From an uncultured Lachnospiraceae bacterium (GTDB lineage: Bacteria > Bacillota > Clostridia > Lachnospirales > Lachnospiraceae), in NCBI GenBank assembly GCA_910578645.1, contig CAJTQI010000001.1, positions 682,001 to 746,000 of the forward strand: a stretch of DNA of 64,000 nucleotides. The letters run 5' to 3'. Positions 1 through 8,469 of the stretch are shown one piece after another; position 1 is the first letter of the stretch; each line of letters begins with the position of its first letter. A model generated the notes under the pieces. It searched no databases, was not told where the DNA came from, and saw nothing but the letters and a program-made list of their open reading frames with translations. A program made the position numbers and the translations under genes.

Positions 1-1
1 G

Positions 2-370
2 AGGAAAGAGGCAATCGATACAAGGAACGAGGCGGATTCTTTCGTATTCCAGACAGAGAAAGCGCTGAGCGAAGTAGGTGACAAGATTGACGCGTCCGAC
101 AAAGCGAATGTGGAGGCGGACTTAAAGGCTGTGAAAGATATTTTAGAGCAGACGAAGGACCAGGAGATGTCTGACGGACAGATAGATGACCTTAAGGCAG
201 CGAAAGAGAAACTGACCAATTCTGCACAGGCATTGTTCACGAAGATGTACGAGAACATGCAGCAGGCGCAGGCAGGCCCTGATATGGGCAATATGGGTGG
301 CGCAGCAGAGGATGGCGCACAGTCCCAGGCGGCTGACGATGTGGTAGACGGAGACTATAGAGAGGTTTAA
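2..370 (+). CDS. dnaK: Chaperone DnaK (Hsp70), C-terminal end only
   Basis: Open at the left edge of the window, so only the last 122 residues are present. The visible part starts in the helical lid region (RKEAIDTRNEADSFVFQTEK) and ends in a low-complexity Gln/Gly/Met/Ala tail with an acidic terminus (DVVDGDYREV), typical of bacterial DnaK. The ATPase and substrate-binding domains lie outside the window. DnaK binds unfolded polypeptides in an ATP cycle stimulated by DnaJ, whose gene starts 4 bases after this stop. The two form an evident operon. Identity is supported by the lid sequence, the tail and the partner gene. Confidence 0.95.
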   Translation, partial: RKEAIDTRNEADSFVFQTEKALSEVGDKIDASDKANVEADLKAVKDILEQTKDQEMSDGQIDDLKAAKEKLTNSAQALFTKMYENMQQAQAGPDMGNMGGAAEDGAQSQAADDVVDGDYREV

Positions 371-374
371 TTCG

Positions 375-1544
375 ATGGCAGAACAGAAACGAGATTATTA
401 TGAGGTGCTTGGCGTAGAGAAGAATGCCGATGAAGCCGCTATCAAAAAAGCATATAGAGTTCTGGCTAAGAAATATCACCCTGATATGAATCCGGGAGAC
501 GCGGAAGCTGAGAAGAAGTTTAAGGAAGCTTCGGAAGCTTACGCAATTTTAAGTGACCCTGAGAAGAGACGGCAGTATGACCAATATGGTCATGCTGCTT
601 TCGATGGTGCCGGCGGACCGGGTGGATTTGGCGGATTCGATTTTAGCAGCGCCGATTTCACAGATATTTTCGGTGACATCTTTGGCGATATCTTCGGCGG
701 CGGCCGCCGTGGCGGCAGAAGCAGCGGGCCGATGAAAGGTGCCAATATCCGCACCAGTGTAAGGATTACGTTTGAGGAAGCTGTTTTCGGTGTGGAAAAG
801 GAAATTGAGCTGACACTGAAGGATGAATGTACGGCATGCCACGGAACAGGAGCGAAACCGGGGACCAGCCCGGAGACATGTATGAAGTGTGGCGGTAAAG
901 GCCAGGTGGTGTTTACCCAGCAGTCATTCTTCGGAACCGTGCGAAATGTCCAGACCTGTCCCGATTGTCATGGCACCGGTAAGGTCATCAAGGATAAATG
1001 CCCGGATTGCCGGGGGACGGGTTATATCGCCAACAAGAAGAAAATACAGGTGTCTATCCCGGCCGGTATAGATAACGGACAGTGCGTGCGTATCCGGGAC
1101 AAAGGAGAGCCCGGAACCAACGGCGGCCCAAGGGGAGATTTGCTTGTGGAAGTGGTGGTCGGAAGACATCCCATCTTCCAGAGGCAGGACGAAAACATAT
1201 ATTCTACCGTTCCGATGTCCTTTGCGATTGCGGCGCTGGGCGGTGAGATAGTGATTGATACGGTGGACGGCAGGGTAATCTATGATGTCAAAGCAGGTAC
1301 ACAGACAGACACGAAAGTACGGTTAAAAGGGAAAGGGGTTCCTTCTTTGCGTAATAAGAATGTCCGTGGCGACCATTATGTGACATTGGTGGTGCAGGTG
1401 CCGGATAAATTGTCCCATGAGGCTAAAGAACTTTTGAAGAAGTTTGACGTACAGACGGGAGACTCGTTGAACGCGGCCAAGAAGGTGGCTTCAGGACATG
1501 GGGAAGAACCCACAGGCAAGACTAAGAAGAAATTCAGAAAGTAA
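375..1544 (+). CDS. dnaJ: Chaperone DnaJ (Hsp40)
   Basis: Full-length type I DnaJ, 389 residues. An N-terminal J domain contains the HPD motif (KKYHPDMNP, about residue 34), followed by a Gly/Phe-rich linker (GGFGGFDFSS, GDIFGDIFGGG). A zinc-binding region has four CxxCxGxG-type repeats (CTACHGTG, CMKCGGKG, CPDCHGTG, CPDCRGTG, about residues 150-215), and the C-terminal beta-sandwich substrate-binding domains follow. It delivers clients to DnaK and stimulates its ATPase through HPD. It is translated 4 bases downstream of dnaK, and a strong hairpin terminator follows the stop codon. No HrcA/CIRCE site is visible because the operon start is outside the window. Confidence 0.97.
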   Translation: MAEQKRDYYEVLGVEKNADEAAIKKAYRVLAKKYHPDMNPGDAEAEKKFKEASEAYAILSDPEKRRQYDQYGHAAFDGAGGPGGFGGFDFSSADFTDIFGDIFGDIFGGGRRGGRSSGPMKGANIRTSVRITFEEAVFGVEKEIELTLKDECTACHGTGAKPGTSPETCMKCGGKGQVVFTQQSFFGTVRNVQTCPDCHGTGKVIKDKCPDCRGTGYIANKKKIQVSIPAGIDNGQCVRIRDKGEPGTNGGPRGDLLVEVVVGRHPIFQRQDENIYSTVPMSFAIAALGGEIVIDTVDGRVIYDVKAGTQTDTKVRLKGKGVPSLRNKNVRGDHYVTLVVQVPDKLSHEAKELLKKFDVQTGDSLNAAKKVASGHGEEPTGKTKKKFRK

Positions 1545-1550
1545 TGGCAG

Positions 1551-1612
1551 GCTGTTGCAAAATAGTGGATTTACGGTATATTTCCATATTTTTGCAGCAG
1601 CTTTTCTGTTTT
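1551..1612 (+). terminator. Intrinsic terminator of dnaK-dnaJ
   Basis: A 12-bp stem (GCTGTTGCAAAA at 1551-1562 with TTTTGCAGCAGC at 1590-1601, one G-T wobble) is followed by a T-rich tract (TTTTCTGTTTTT). It begins 7 bases after the dnaJ stop. The loop is long, about 27 bases, but the stem is otherwise complete. Confidence 0.7.
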
Positions 1613-1660
1613 TACGTTCTTTTTGCAAAGACAGACCCGCGTTTTCTTTTGAAATCTCAG

Positions 1661-1689
1661 TGTACAGCTTTCCAATTTTCGGTTATAAT
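1661..1689 (+). promoter_or_regulatory. Sigma-A type promoter for the DUF3048 lipoprotein
   Basis: TGTACA (1661-1666), a 17-base spacer and a perfect TATAAT (1684-1689), in the AT-rich gap ahead of the lipoprotein gene. The -35 matches TTGACA at 4 of 6 positions. The expected start is near 1696, giving a leader of about 85 bases. Confidence 0.55.
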
Positions 1690-1782
1690 AAAAATGTTTA
1701 TCAGTAGCATACTAATCTACATACGCTTAAGCATTCTATGAAACACAACTGATATCTATTAAAATACGGAAAAGAGGTAAAG

Positions 1783-3033
1783 ATGTTTCAAAAGAAAATA
1801 ATGAGATTGGCGACAGTTATGCTCTGTGTGGTGATTTCACTTGCCGGATGTGGCAAGCAGGAAGAACCAGCGCCGGAACCGGAGGTGGAAGAACTTCCCC
1901 AGGAAGAGGAAAAGCCGGAACCGGAAGAGGAAGTGACCCATGAGCCGGATACAGCGTACCCGGTGATTGAGACGAGGACAGTCGTGGACGGGAAGATACA
2001 AAGTTACCTGACCGGTGAATGGACGGATGTGAAGATGGCGGACAGAAGGCCGATTGCCGTCATGATTCCGAACAATAGACCTGCGATGCCCCAGTATGGC
2101 CTGTCCAAAGCGGGTATTATCTACGAAGCGCCGGTAGAGGGGCGTATCACAAGGCTTATGGCGGTATTCGAGGATTTTGATGACTTGGAAAGAATCGGCC
2201 CGGTGAGAAGCAGCCGGGATTATTTTGTATATGTGGCGATGGGATACGAAGCCATCTACTGTAACTGGGGTTTGGCGAAGCCTTATGTTGAAGAACTGAT
2301 AAACAGGCCGAATTATTATAATATCAGTGCTTCGGTGGACGGTATCCATAATCCGGCGGACGAGGCGTTCGGGAGAGTGAGCCGTCCCGGATATGCGAAG
2401 GAGTTTACAGGATACCTTAAAATAGACGGTGTTTTCAAGGCGGCGCAACGTCTTGAATACGATTGGAATTATGATAATGCGTATGTGCCGCCATTTTTAT
2501 TTGCGGCGGACGGCGTATATGCGGATTATGCGGATTATGACAGAGCGACCCTAATATACCCGGGAGGAAAAGTGGGGAATAATGCCGGCGGATATGGCGC
2601 CTACCACCCATATTTTGAGTATGATGAAGAGGAGCGTCTGTATTACCGTTATCAGGATGACAAGAGACAGATGGATGAATACAACGACAAACAGCTTGCC
2701 GTCAGCAATGTGATTTTCCAGTATTGTCACGGCGAGGTGAGAGATGCTCATGACTATCTCGCGTTCGGCGTTCATGGCGAAGGAGATGCCCTTGTTTTCA
2801 CCGGTGGTAAGGTCATCAAAGGTAGATGGATGCGTTATGACGGAGATTTCACACCGGCAAAGTTCTTTGATGAAGAAGGCAATGAAATTATTTTTAACCA
2901 GGGCAAGACCTGGATATGCAATATTTGGGAAGAGTATGGCGAATATGTCCGATACGGCGAGAATGGGGAAAACCTGGTAGAACCAGAAGCGTTATCCGGT
3001 CTGACGCCAGAAGACGGGGATGAAAATCTGTAG
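1783..3033 (+). CDS. DUF3048 domain lipoprotein (YerB-like)
   Basis: 416 residues. The N-terminus is a lipoprotein signal peptide: basic start, hydrophobic stretch, and lipobox LAGC with the acylated Cys at about residue 23. A Pro/Glu-rich acidic linker (about residues 25-55) then leads to a globular domain. That domain has the features of DUF3048/YerB: RPIAVMIPNNRPAMPQ, a YEAPVEGRITRLMAVF segment, and RIGPVRSSRDYFV. The C-terminal half has the family's KGRWMRY and ICNIW-type strands. It should be anchored on the outer face of the membrane. The molecular function of the family is unknown. A promoter precedes the gene and it appears monocistronic. Confidence 0.85.
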   Translation: MFQKKIMRLATVMLCVVISLAGCGKQEEPAPEPEVEELPQEEEKPEPEEEVTHEPDTAYPVIETRTVVDGKIQSYLTGEWTDVKMADRRPIAVMIPNNRPAMPQYGLSKAGIIYEAPVEGRITRLMAVFEDFDDLERIGPVRSSRDYFVYVAMGYEAIYCNWGLAKPYVEELINRPNYYNISASVDGIHNPADEAFGRVSRPGYAKEFTGYLKIDGVFKAAQRLEYDWNYDNAYVPPFLFAADGVYADYADYDRATLIYPGGKVGNNAGGYGAYHPYFEYDEEERLYYRYQDDKRQMDEYNDKQLAVSNVIFQYCHGEVRDAHDYLAFGVHGEGDALVFTGGKVIKGRWMRYDGDFTPAKFFDEEGNEIIFNQGKTWICNIWEEYGEYVRYGENGENLVEPEALSGLTPEDGDENL

Positions 3034-3245
3034 ACAGGCCATACCCGTCTTATATGTGATTTTCTCTGATAAAGATGATTTTCCGGTTTGCCTGTCTGGT
3101 GTTGGGGAATACCCGGAATGTGGGTGTTCTCCATAACCGGCCGGGAATATTTGAATCCTGGGAAGTGTGTCCGTGGGTGATTTTCGTGAACCTGGAATGT
3201 ATATAAGAATTGGGCAATAAAAAGCGCAGAAATGAAGGTAAAATT

Positions 3246-4238
3246 ATGAAGTGGATGAAATTTAAGATTAAGACAATTACAGATGCGGAAGATATCATTA
3301 TAAGCGCCCTCTATGACATAGGGTTGGAGGGTGCACAGATTGAGGACAATATTCCGCTTACAGCTCTAGAGAAGGAGCAGATGTTTGTGGATATTCTTCC
3401 TGAAGGACCGGAGGATGACGGTATCGCGTATCTGAGTTTTTTTGTGGAAGAGGCAGAGGACGGCAGCCTGAAAGTGGGAGACGTAAGCACTGACCGGGAG
3501 ACGGTGGAGGCGCAGATTGAAGAACAACTGACAGACCTGCGTTCTTTTATGGATATCGGTGAGGGAACCATCACCGTGGCGGAGACGGAGGATATCGACT
3601 GGATTAATAATTGGAAACAATATTTCCATCAATTCTACATAGATGACCTGTTGGTTATTCCTTCTTGGGAAGAGGTCAGGGAAGAGGACAAGGACAAGAA
3701 GATACTGCATATTGACCCGGGCACCGCGTTTGGAACCGGAATGCACGAGACGACCCAACTGTGTATCCGGCAGATGAAAAAGTATCTTACACCGGAGACG
3801 GAACTTCTGGATGTGGGGACGGGTAGCGGCATACTGGCAATTCTTGCCTTGATGTACGGCGCCAGACATGCGGTGGGGACAGACTTGGACCCTTGCGCGG
3901 TGGAGGCGGTTGCGCAGAATATGGAAGCCAACGGCATTCCGGATGATTCCTTTCAGATGATGATTGGCAACATTATCACGGACAAGGAAGTACAGGACAA
4001 GGTGGGATATGGGCGCTATGATATTGTGATGGCCAATATCCTTGCGGATGTACTTGTGCCTTTAACCCCGGTTATCACGCAACAGTTGAAAAAAGGCGGT
4101 ATCTATATTACGTCCGGTATTATCGACACGAAAGAGGAGACGGTAAGACAGGCGGTGGAGGCCGCAGGTATGGAAATCCTGGAAGTGACATACCAGGGCG
4201 AGTGGGTTTCGGTTACTGCCCGTAAAAAGGAAGCGTAG
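3246..4238 (+). CDS. prmA: Ribosomal protein L11 methyltransferase
   Basis: 330 residues from the ATG at 3246, preceded by a GAAGG ribosome site. An earlier in-frame ATG at 3210 has no good ribosome site and would add 12 basic residues. The N-terminal half is the L11-recognition domain and the C-terminal half a class I SAM methyltransferase: motif I LLDVGTGSGILAI, motif II GTDLDPCAVEA, and the catalytic-region motif VMANILADVL. The segment HIDPGTAFGTGMHETT is diagnostic of PrmA. It methylates Lys residues and the N-terminus of L11 in the cytoplasm. Its place just after dnaKJ and before rsmE is the usual clostridial order. Confidence 0.95.
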   Translation: MKWMKFKIKTITDAEDIIISALYDIGLEGAQIEDNIPLTALEKEQMFVDILPEGPEDDGIAYLSFFVEEAEDGSLKVGDVSTDRETVEAQIEEQLTDLRSFMDIGEGTITVAETEDIDWINNWKQYFHQFYIDDLLVIPSWEEVREEDKDKKILHIDPGTAFGTGMHETTQLCIRQMKKYLTPETELLDVGTGSGILAILALMYGARHAVGTDLDPCAVEAVAQNMEANGIPDDSFQMMIGNIITDKEVQDKVGYGRYDIVMANILADVLVPLTPVITQQLKKGGIYITSGIIDTKEETVRQAVEAAGMEILEVTYQGEWVSVTARKKEA

Positions 4239-4305
4239 CGCGGGATTTGAAGATTTATGTGAGTTTCTTGTGCGTATTAGGTAAACACAGTGTAGATAAG
4301 CCGGA

Positions 4306-4869
4306 ATGAGGGAAAAACGGATAAGGATTATGGTTAGTACAATAAGGAAAGACAGAGTGCGGATGTACAGCAACATTGCGGGCGTCCTTGCGGTGGCCTG
4401 GATGTGTGTTATCTTTGCTTTTTCTGCACAGACGAAGGAAGAATCCAGTGTGGTCAGCGAAGGGTTAAGCTATCGTATGGCCAGTGCTACGGGACTTTTT
4501 TTTCATTTAAATATTGATGAGGAGACGCTGCGCGCAATCGAGCACCTTATCAGGAAAAGCGCCCATATGACAGAATTTGCGATTTTGGCGGTTATGATTT
4601 TCGTATGGCTTGGCAGGTGGCAGATGTTATATCTGCGCAGGGCTGTTGGCGCTATGGCGTTGGCATCGCTGTATGCGTGTACCGATGAATTTCACCAGTT
4701 GTTTGTGGAAGGCAGGGCGGGGCTTCTCAGCGATGTGTTGGTGGATAGTTTAGGAGCAGTAATTGGCGTGCTGGTATTTCTTTTGATTAGGAGGGGCATA
4801 AAATATGTATCGGTTTTTCGTGGAACCATGGCAGATACAGGACAAGAAAGTCATCATCACGGGCAGTGA
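4306..4869 (+). CDS. VanZ-like membrane protein
   Basis: 187 residues with about four hydrophobic helices. Family signatures are the N-terminal helix ending in FAFSAQT, the central KSAHMTEFAILAV (a conserved K-x-x-H-x-x-E/F pattern), and TDEFHQLFVEGRAG before a C-terminal DVLVDSLGAVIG helix, all characteristic of VanZ-like proteins. VanZ confers low-level teicoplanin resistance in some hosts, but the chromosomal homologues are of unknown function. An alternative start is the ATG at 4330. The 3' end overlaps rsmE by 65 bases, so the two are probably translationally coupled. Confidence 0.85.
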   Translation: MREKRIRIMVSTIRKDRVRMYSNIAGVLAVAWMCVIFAFSAQTKEESSVVSEGLSYRMASATGLFFHLNIDEETLRAIEHLIRKSAHMTEFAILAVMIFVWLGRWQMLYLRRAVGAMALASLYACTDEFHQLFVEGRAGLLSDVLVDSLGAVIGVLVFLLIRRGIKYVSVFRGTMADTGQESHHHGQ

Positions 4870-5545
4870 TGTCAATCATATCAAAAATGTACTCCGGTTG
4901 AAAAACGGGGAAGAGATTGCAGTCAGCAACGGCATAGACGGCAAGGAGTACCGATGTGGAATAGAGGCATATACCGATGCGGAAGTGTTGTGTACACTGC
5001 GTTTTATCAAAGAAGACGGGGTGGAACTAGCTTCTAAAGTCTATCTTTTCCAGGGGCTGCCTAAAGCGGATAAGATGGAACTGATTGTCCAGAAGGCGGT
5101 GGAACTTGGAGCATGTGAAGTGATTCCGGTGGCGACGAAACGAAGCGTGGTGAAACTGGACGAAAAAAAAGCGGTGGCGAAAGTGGGCAGATGGCAGACA
5201 ATCGCGGAGGCCGCGGCCAAGCAGAGCAGGCGCAGCGTGGTTCCTGCCGTACATAGGGTTGTGGATATGAAGGAAGCGGTGGAGTATGCTAAGGGTATGG
5301 ACGTGAAGCTTATTCCTTACGAGTTTGCACAGAATATGGAGCACACAAGAAAATTAATTGGCGAGGTGAAGCCCGGGCAGAGCATTGCCGTATTTATCGG
5401 GCCGGAAGGCGGGTTTGAGGAGAGTGAGGTACAGGCGGCAACAGAGGCGGGGGCGGAGCCGGTGACGCTTGGCAGGCGTATCCTGCGCACGGAGACGGCG
5501 GGCCTTACGGTACTGTCCTGGTTGATGTATCAATTGGAATCTTAG
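4805..5545 (+). CDS. rsmE: 16S rRNA (uracil1498-N3)-methyltransferase
   Basis: 246 residues of the SPOUT/trefoil-knot class. The N-terminal PUA-like part has the expected MYRFFVEPWQ start and HIKNVLRLKNGEEI. The C-terminal SAM-binding knot has IAVFIGPEGGFEESEV and LGRRILRTETAGLTVLSW, both diagnostic of RsmE. It methylates U1498 of 16S rRNA on the assembled 30S subunit. It starts inside the VanZ-like gene and follows prmA, a common arrangement in Firmicutes. Confidence 0.95.
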   Translation: MYRFFVEPWQIQDKKVIITGSDVNHIKNVLRLKNGEEIAVSNGIDGKEYRCGIEAYTDAEVLCTLRFIKEDGVELASKVYLFQGLPKADKMELIVQKAVELGACEVIPVATKRSVVKLDEKKAVAKVGRWQTIAEAAAKQSRRSVVPAVHRVVDMKEAVEYAKGMDVKLIPYEFAQNMEHTRKLIGEVKPGQSIAVFIGPEGGFEESEVQAATEAGAEPVTLGRRILRTETAGLTVLSWLMYQLES

Positions 5546-5646
5546 CAACATATTATAAGATTATGAGGGAACTCACAATTTTATGTATAAAATATAATAT
5601 AATTTACTTTCCGCGGACGATAAGCTAAGAGAAAGGAATGACAACC

Positions 5647-6807
5647 ATGGAAGTGTATTTAGACAATTCTGCAACCACAGCGTGTTTTGAAGAGGTTGCA
5701 CAGTTGATGTACAAAATCATGTGCGAGGATTACGGTAATCCTTCCAGTATGCACCACAAAGGAGTAGAAGCGGAGCAGTACTTAAGATATGCCAGGGAGA
5801 CTTTGGCGAAATTGTTAAAAGTGAATGAAAAAGAAATCTTGTTTACCTCAGGAGGTACGGAATCCGATAATATTGCGCTGATTGGTGCAGCGATGGCAAA
5901 CCATAGAAGCGGCAGACATTTGGTTACGACGAAGATTGAACATCCGGCAATCTTACAGACAATGGCATATTTAGAGAATCAGGGATTTGAGGTAAGTTAC
6001 CTTCCGGTGGACACTAGTGGACGCATTTCGCTGCAGGACTTAGAGCGGGCTGTCAGGCCGGACACCATCCTTGTATCCATCATGCATACCAACAATGAGA
6101 TTGGGAGTGTACAGCCTATCGCTGAGGCGGGCGAGCTGATTAAGCGCATCAACCCGCAGACGCTTTTCCATGTGGATGCGGTACAAGGGTTCGGTAAATT
6201 CCGTATCTATCCTTCCAGAATGCATGTGGATATGTTGTCTGTCAGTGGACATAAGATTCATGGCCCGAAAGGTATCGGTTTTCTTTATATCAAGGAGGGA
6301 TGTAAGGTCAGCCCCATTATTTATGGCGGTGGGCAGCAGAAAGGAATGCGCTCCGGGACGGAGAATGTTCCCGGAATTGCCGGTCTTGCCAAGGCGGCAG
6401 AGATGGTTTATGCGCATTTAGACGAAGATATGGATAGAATGTATGGACTGCGGGATATGTTGATTCAAGGCGTGGGAAGCATAGAGGGTGTCCGGGTGAA
6501 CGGTTGTCCGGGACATGAGGGCGCGGCACATGTGGTGAGTCTGTCCGTACGGGGTATACGCAGTGAAGTGCTGCTTCACGCATTGGAGGAGAAAGGGATT
6601 TATGTATCGGCAGGAAGCGCTTGCGCGTCCAATAAACCCCAAACATCTGCCACGCTCAAAGCCATCGGTGTGGAACGGGAATTGTTGGATTCCACAATCC
6701 GCATCAGCATTAGTGTCTTTACAACGGAGGAGGAAATCCAGTATACTATACAGGCATTGTGTGAATTAGTTCCGATGCTGCGGCGGTATGTGCGGAAAAG
6801 GAAATAG
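5647..6807 (+). CDS. Cysteine desulfurase (NifS/NifZ-like), likely sulfur donor to ThiI
   Basis: 386 residues from the ATG at 5647; an in-frame ATG at 5638 sits too close to the AGAAAGG ribosome site. This is a class V PLP enzyme: MEVYLDNSATT start, FTSGGTESDN, the cofactor lysine in SVSGHKIHGPKG, and the active-site cysteine loop GSACASNKP near residue 323. It converts cysteine to alanine and passes persulfide sulfur to acceptors. The downstream gene is thiI, whose product here lacks a rhodanese domain. In Bacillus a dedicated NifZ desulfurase encoded next to thiI supplies sulfur for 4-thiouridine, and the same pairing is inferred here. No iscU is adjacent, which argues against a housekeeping Fe-S role. 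Confidence 0.9.
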   Translation: MEVYLDNSATTACFEEVAQLMYKIMCEDYGNPSSMHHKGVEAEQYLRYARETLAKLLKVNEKEILFTSGGTESDNIALIGAAMANHRSGRHLVTTKIEHPAILQTMAYLENQGFEVSYLPVDTSGRISLQDLERAVRPDTILVSIMHTNNEIGSVQPIAEAGELIKRINPQTLFHVDAVQGFGKFRIYPSRMHVDMLSVSGHKIHGPKGIGFLYIKEGCKVSPIIYGGGQQKGMRSGTENVPGIAGLAKAAEMVYAHLDEDMDRMYGLRDMLIQGVGSIEGVRVNGCPGHEGAAHVVSLSVRGIRSEVLLHALEEKGIYVSAGSACASNKPQTSATLKAIGVERELLDSTIRISISVFTTEEEIQYTIQALCELVPMLRRYVRKRK

Positions 6808-6870
6808 AAAACATGGTTTTAGGCAAAGATAACATGCAGGCAGCAGAATGCAGAGAGACATAAGAAAGGC

Positions 6871-8061
6871 ATGGGTAATCATATGTTTACGGCTTTTTTG
6901 ATAAAATATGCTGAAATCGGCGTGAAAGGGAAGAACCGGTACTTGTTTGAGAATGCGTTGGTACAGCAGATTAAGTATGCTTTAAAGAAATGCGAAGGCG
7001 AGTTCGCAGTACGCAAGACGGATGGGCGCATCTATGTGGATGCGGTTTCAGAGTTTGATTATGAAGAGGCAGTGTCGGGTTTGCAGAAAGTATTTGGCAT
7101 ATCCGGCATTTGCCCCATGGTCTATGTGGAAGACGAAGGTTTTGAGCAGCTTGGAAAGACGGTGGTTTCTTATATCGGCCAGGTTTATCCGGATAGAAAT
7201 AAGACTTTCAAGGTTGCCGCCAGGCGTGCGAGGAAGAATTATCCTCTCAATTCCATGGAAATGAACATGGAGCTGGGCGGCATGATTCTGGATGCCTATC
7301 CTGAAATGCGCGTGGACGTGCATAAACCGGATATTCTTCTCAATGTGGAGGTGCGTGACAAGATATATATTTACTCCGAGATTATTCCCGGACCGGGCGG
7401 TATGCCGGTAGGGACGGGAGGCAAAGCCATGCTGCTTTTATCCGGCGGTATTGATTCTCCGGTTGCGGGGTGGATGATTGCCAAGAGGGGCGTCAAGATT
7501 GATGCTGTGTACTTCCATGCACCGCCGTATACAAGTGAGCGGGCGAAACAGAAAGTGGTGGATTTGGCACGGAAGGTGGCGGCTTATACAGGCCCCATCT
7601 ACCTGCATGTCATCAACTTCACAGACATACAGCTATATATCTATGACAAATGCCCTCACGATGAACTGACCATTATTATGCGCCGTTATATGATGCGTAT
7701 TGCGGAACATATTGCGAAGGAGACGGAGTGTCTGGGTTTGATTACCGGGGAGAGCATCGGACAGGTTGCATCTCAGACGATGCACAGCCTTATGGCCACT
7801 AACGAGGTATGCGAACTTCCGGTTTACAGACCGCTTATCGGGTTCGATAAGATGGAGATTGTAGAGATTTCAGAAAAAATCGATACTTACGAGACATCTA
7901 TACAACCTTTTGAGGACTGCTGTACAATCTTTGTGGCGAAGCATCCGGTGACGAAACCTAATCTGAATATTATCAGGAAGCATGAGCATAATCTTGAAGA
8001 AAAGATTGATGAGTTGGTAAAGAAAGCGCTTGATGAGGACGAAGTGCTCATTGTCAGGTAG
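6871..8061 (+). CDS. thiI: tRNA 4-thiouridine synthase
   Basis: 396 residues. It contains an N-terminal ferredoxin-like plus THUMP RNA-binding region (FLIKYAEIGVKGKNR at the start). The C-terminal PP-loop ATPase has LLLSGGIDSPVAGWM, TGESIGQVASQT and the conserved FEDCCTIF segment. It lacks the extra rhodanese domain of enterobacterial ThiI, as in Bacillus. It adenylates U8 of tRNA and replaces O4 with sulfur received from the neighbouring desulfurase. The start could be 6871 or the ATG at 6883; the AGAAAGG ribosome site lies at an awkward distance from both. A hairpin follows, but its T-tract is on the other strand. Confidence 0.95.
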   Translation: MGNHMFTAFLIKYAEIGVKGKNRYLFENALVQQIKYALKKCEGEFAVRKTDGRIYVDAVSEFDYEEAVSGLQKVFGISGICPMVYVEDEGFEQLGKTVVSYIGQVYPDRNKTFKVAARRARKNYPLNSMEMNMELGGMILDAYPEMRVDVHKPDILLNVEVRDKIYIYSEIIPGPGGMPVGTGGKAMLLLSGGIDSPVAGWMIAKRGVKIDAVYFHAPPYTSERAKQKVVDLARKVAAYTGPIYLHVINFTDIQLYIYDKCPHDELTIIMRRYMMRIAEHIAKETECLGLITGESIGQVASQTMHSLMATNEVCELPVYRPLIGFDKMEIVEISEKIDTYETSIQPFEDCCTIFVAKHPVTKPNLNIIRKHEHNLEEKIDELVKKALDEDEVLIVR

Positions 8062-8082
8062 GACGGAAGGTTTTTTGCAAAC

Positions 8083-8109
8083 AAAAAGAGCAAGCCTTCT
8101 GGCTTGCTC
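8083..8109 (-). terminator. Intrinsic terminator of the HPr-like gene
   Basis: A perfect 9-bp stem (GAGCAAGCC at 8088-8096 with GGCTTGCTC at 8101-8109) has a 4-base loop. On the minus strand it is followed by TTTTT and more T residues, so it terminates the leftward gene at 8135-8365. It also sits between converging genes and may stop thiI transcripts weakly. Confidence 0.85.
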
Positions 8110-8134
8110 CCTCCATTCCTTCCGGAAACCTGAC

Positions 8135-8365
8135 TTACATCAGATAAGGTTTCAGAGCTGTAAGAACATCTTCAGCACCGTCTTCTGCGTGGATATTCAA
8201 GTCAATCGGCTTGGACAAATCTAAGCTGAAAATACCCATGATAGACTTTGCATCGATTACGTATCTGCCGGATACTAAGTCAAAGTCATAATCAAATTTC
8301 GTAATATCGTTTACGAAAGATTTAACCTTATCAATAGAATTTAATGAAATCTGTACTGTTTTCAT
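8135..8365 (-). CDS. HPr-family protein lacking the PTS active-site histidine
   Basis: 76 residues. The C-terminal two thirds match HPr: the KSIMGIFSLDLSKP segment corresponds to the regulatory Ser46 loop of PTS HPr, and LNIHAEDGAEDVLTAL to the last strand and helix. The usual N-terminal active-site sequence GIHARPA is absent. The equivalent stretch reads NSIDKVKSFVND, so His15 is missing while the serine region is kept. By analogy with Bacillus Crh it could be a regulatory, non-phosphotransfer HPr, but that is inference. It is divergent from mtaB, has its own terminator, and a GGAGG ribosome site lies just upstream of its start. Paralogues of this type seem common in Lachnospiraceae. Confidence 0.8.
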   Translation of the reverse strand: MKTVQISLNSIDKVKSFVNDITKFDYDFDLVSGRYVIDAKSIMGIFSLDLSKPIDLNIHAEDGAEDVLTALKPYLM

Positions 8366-8469
8366 TGCAGTGTTACCTCCTTTGGATTATTCATACCTTC
8401 TGCTATTATACTAAATGTTGGAAGGCTAAAAGTCAATGATAAAACAATACAAAAAACGTGGGGATTACT

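Noticed and set aside
1837..2448. 203-residue minus-strand ORF
   Set aside because: Antisense shadow of the DUF3048 lipoprotein gene; no ribosome site and no recognisable family.
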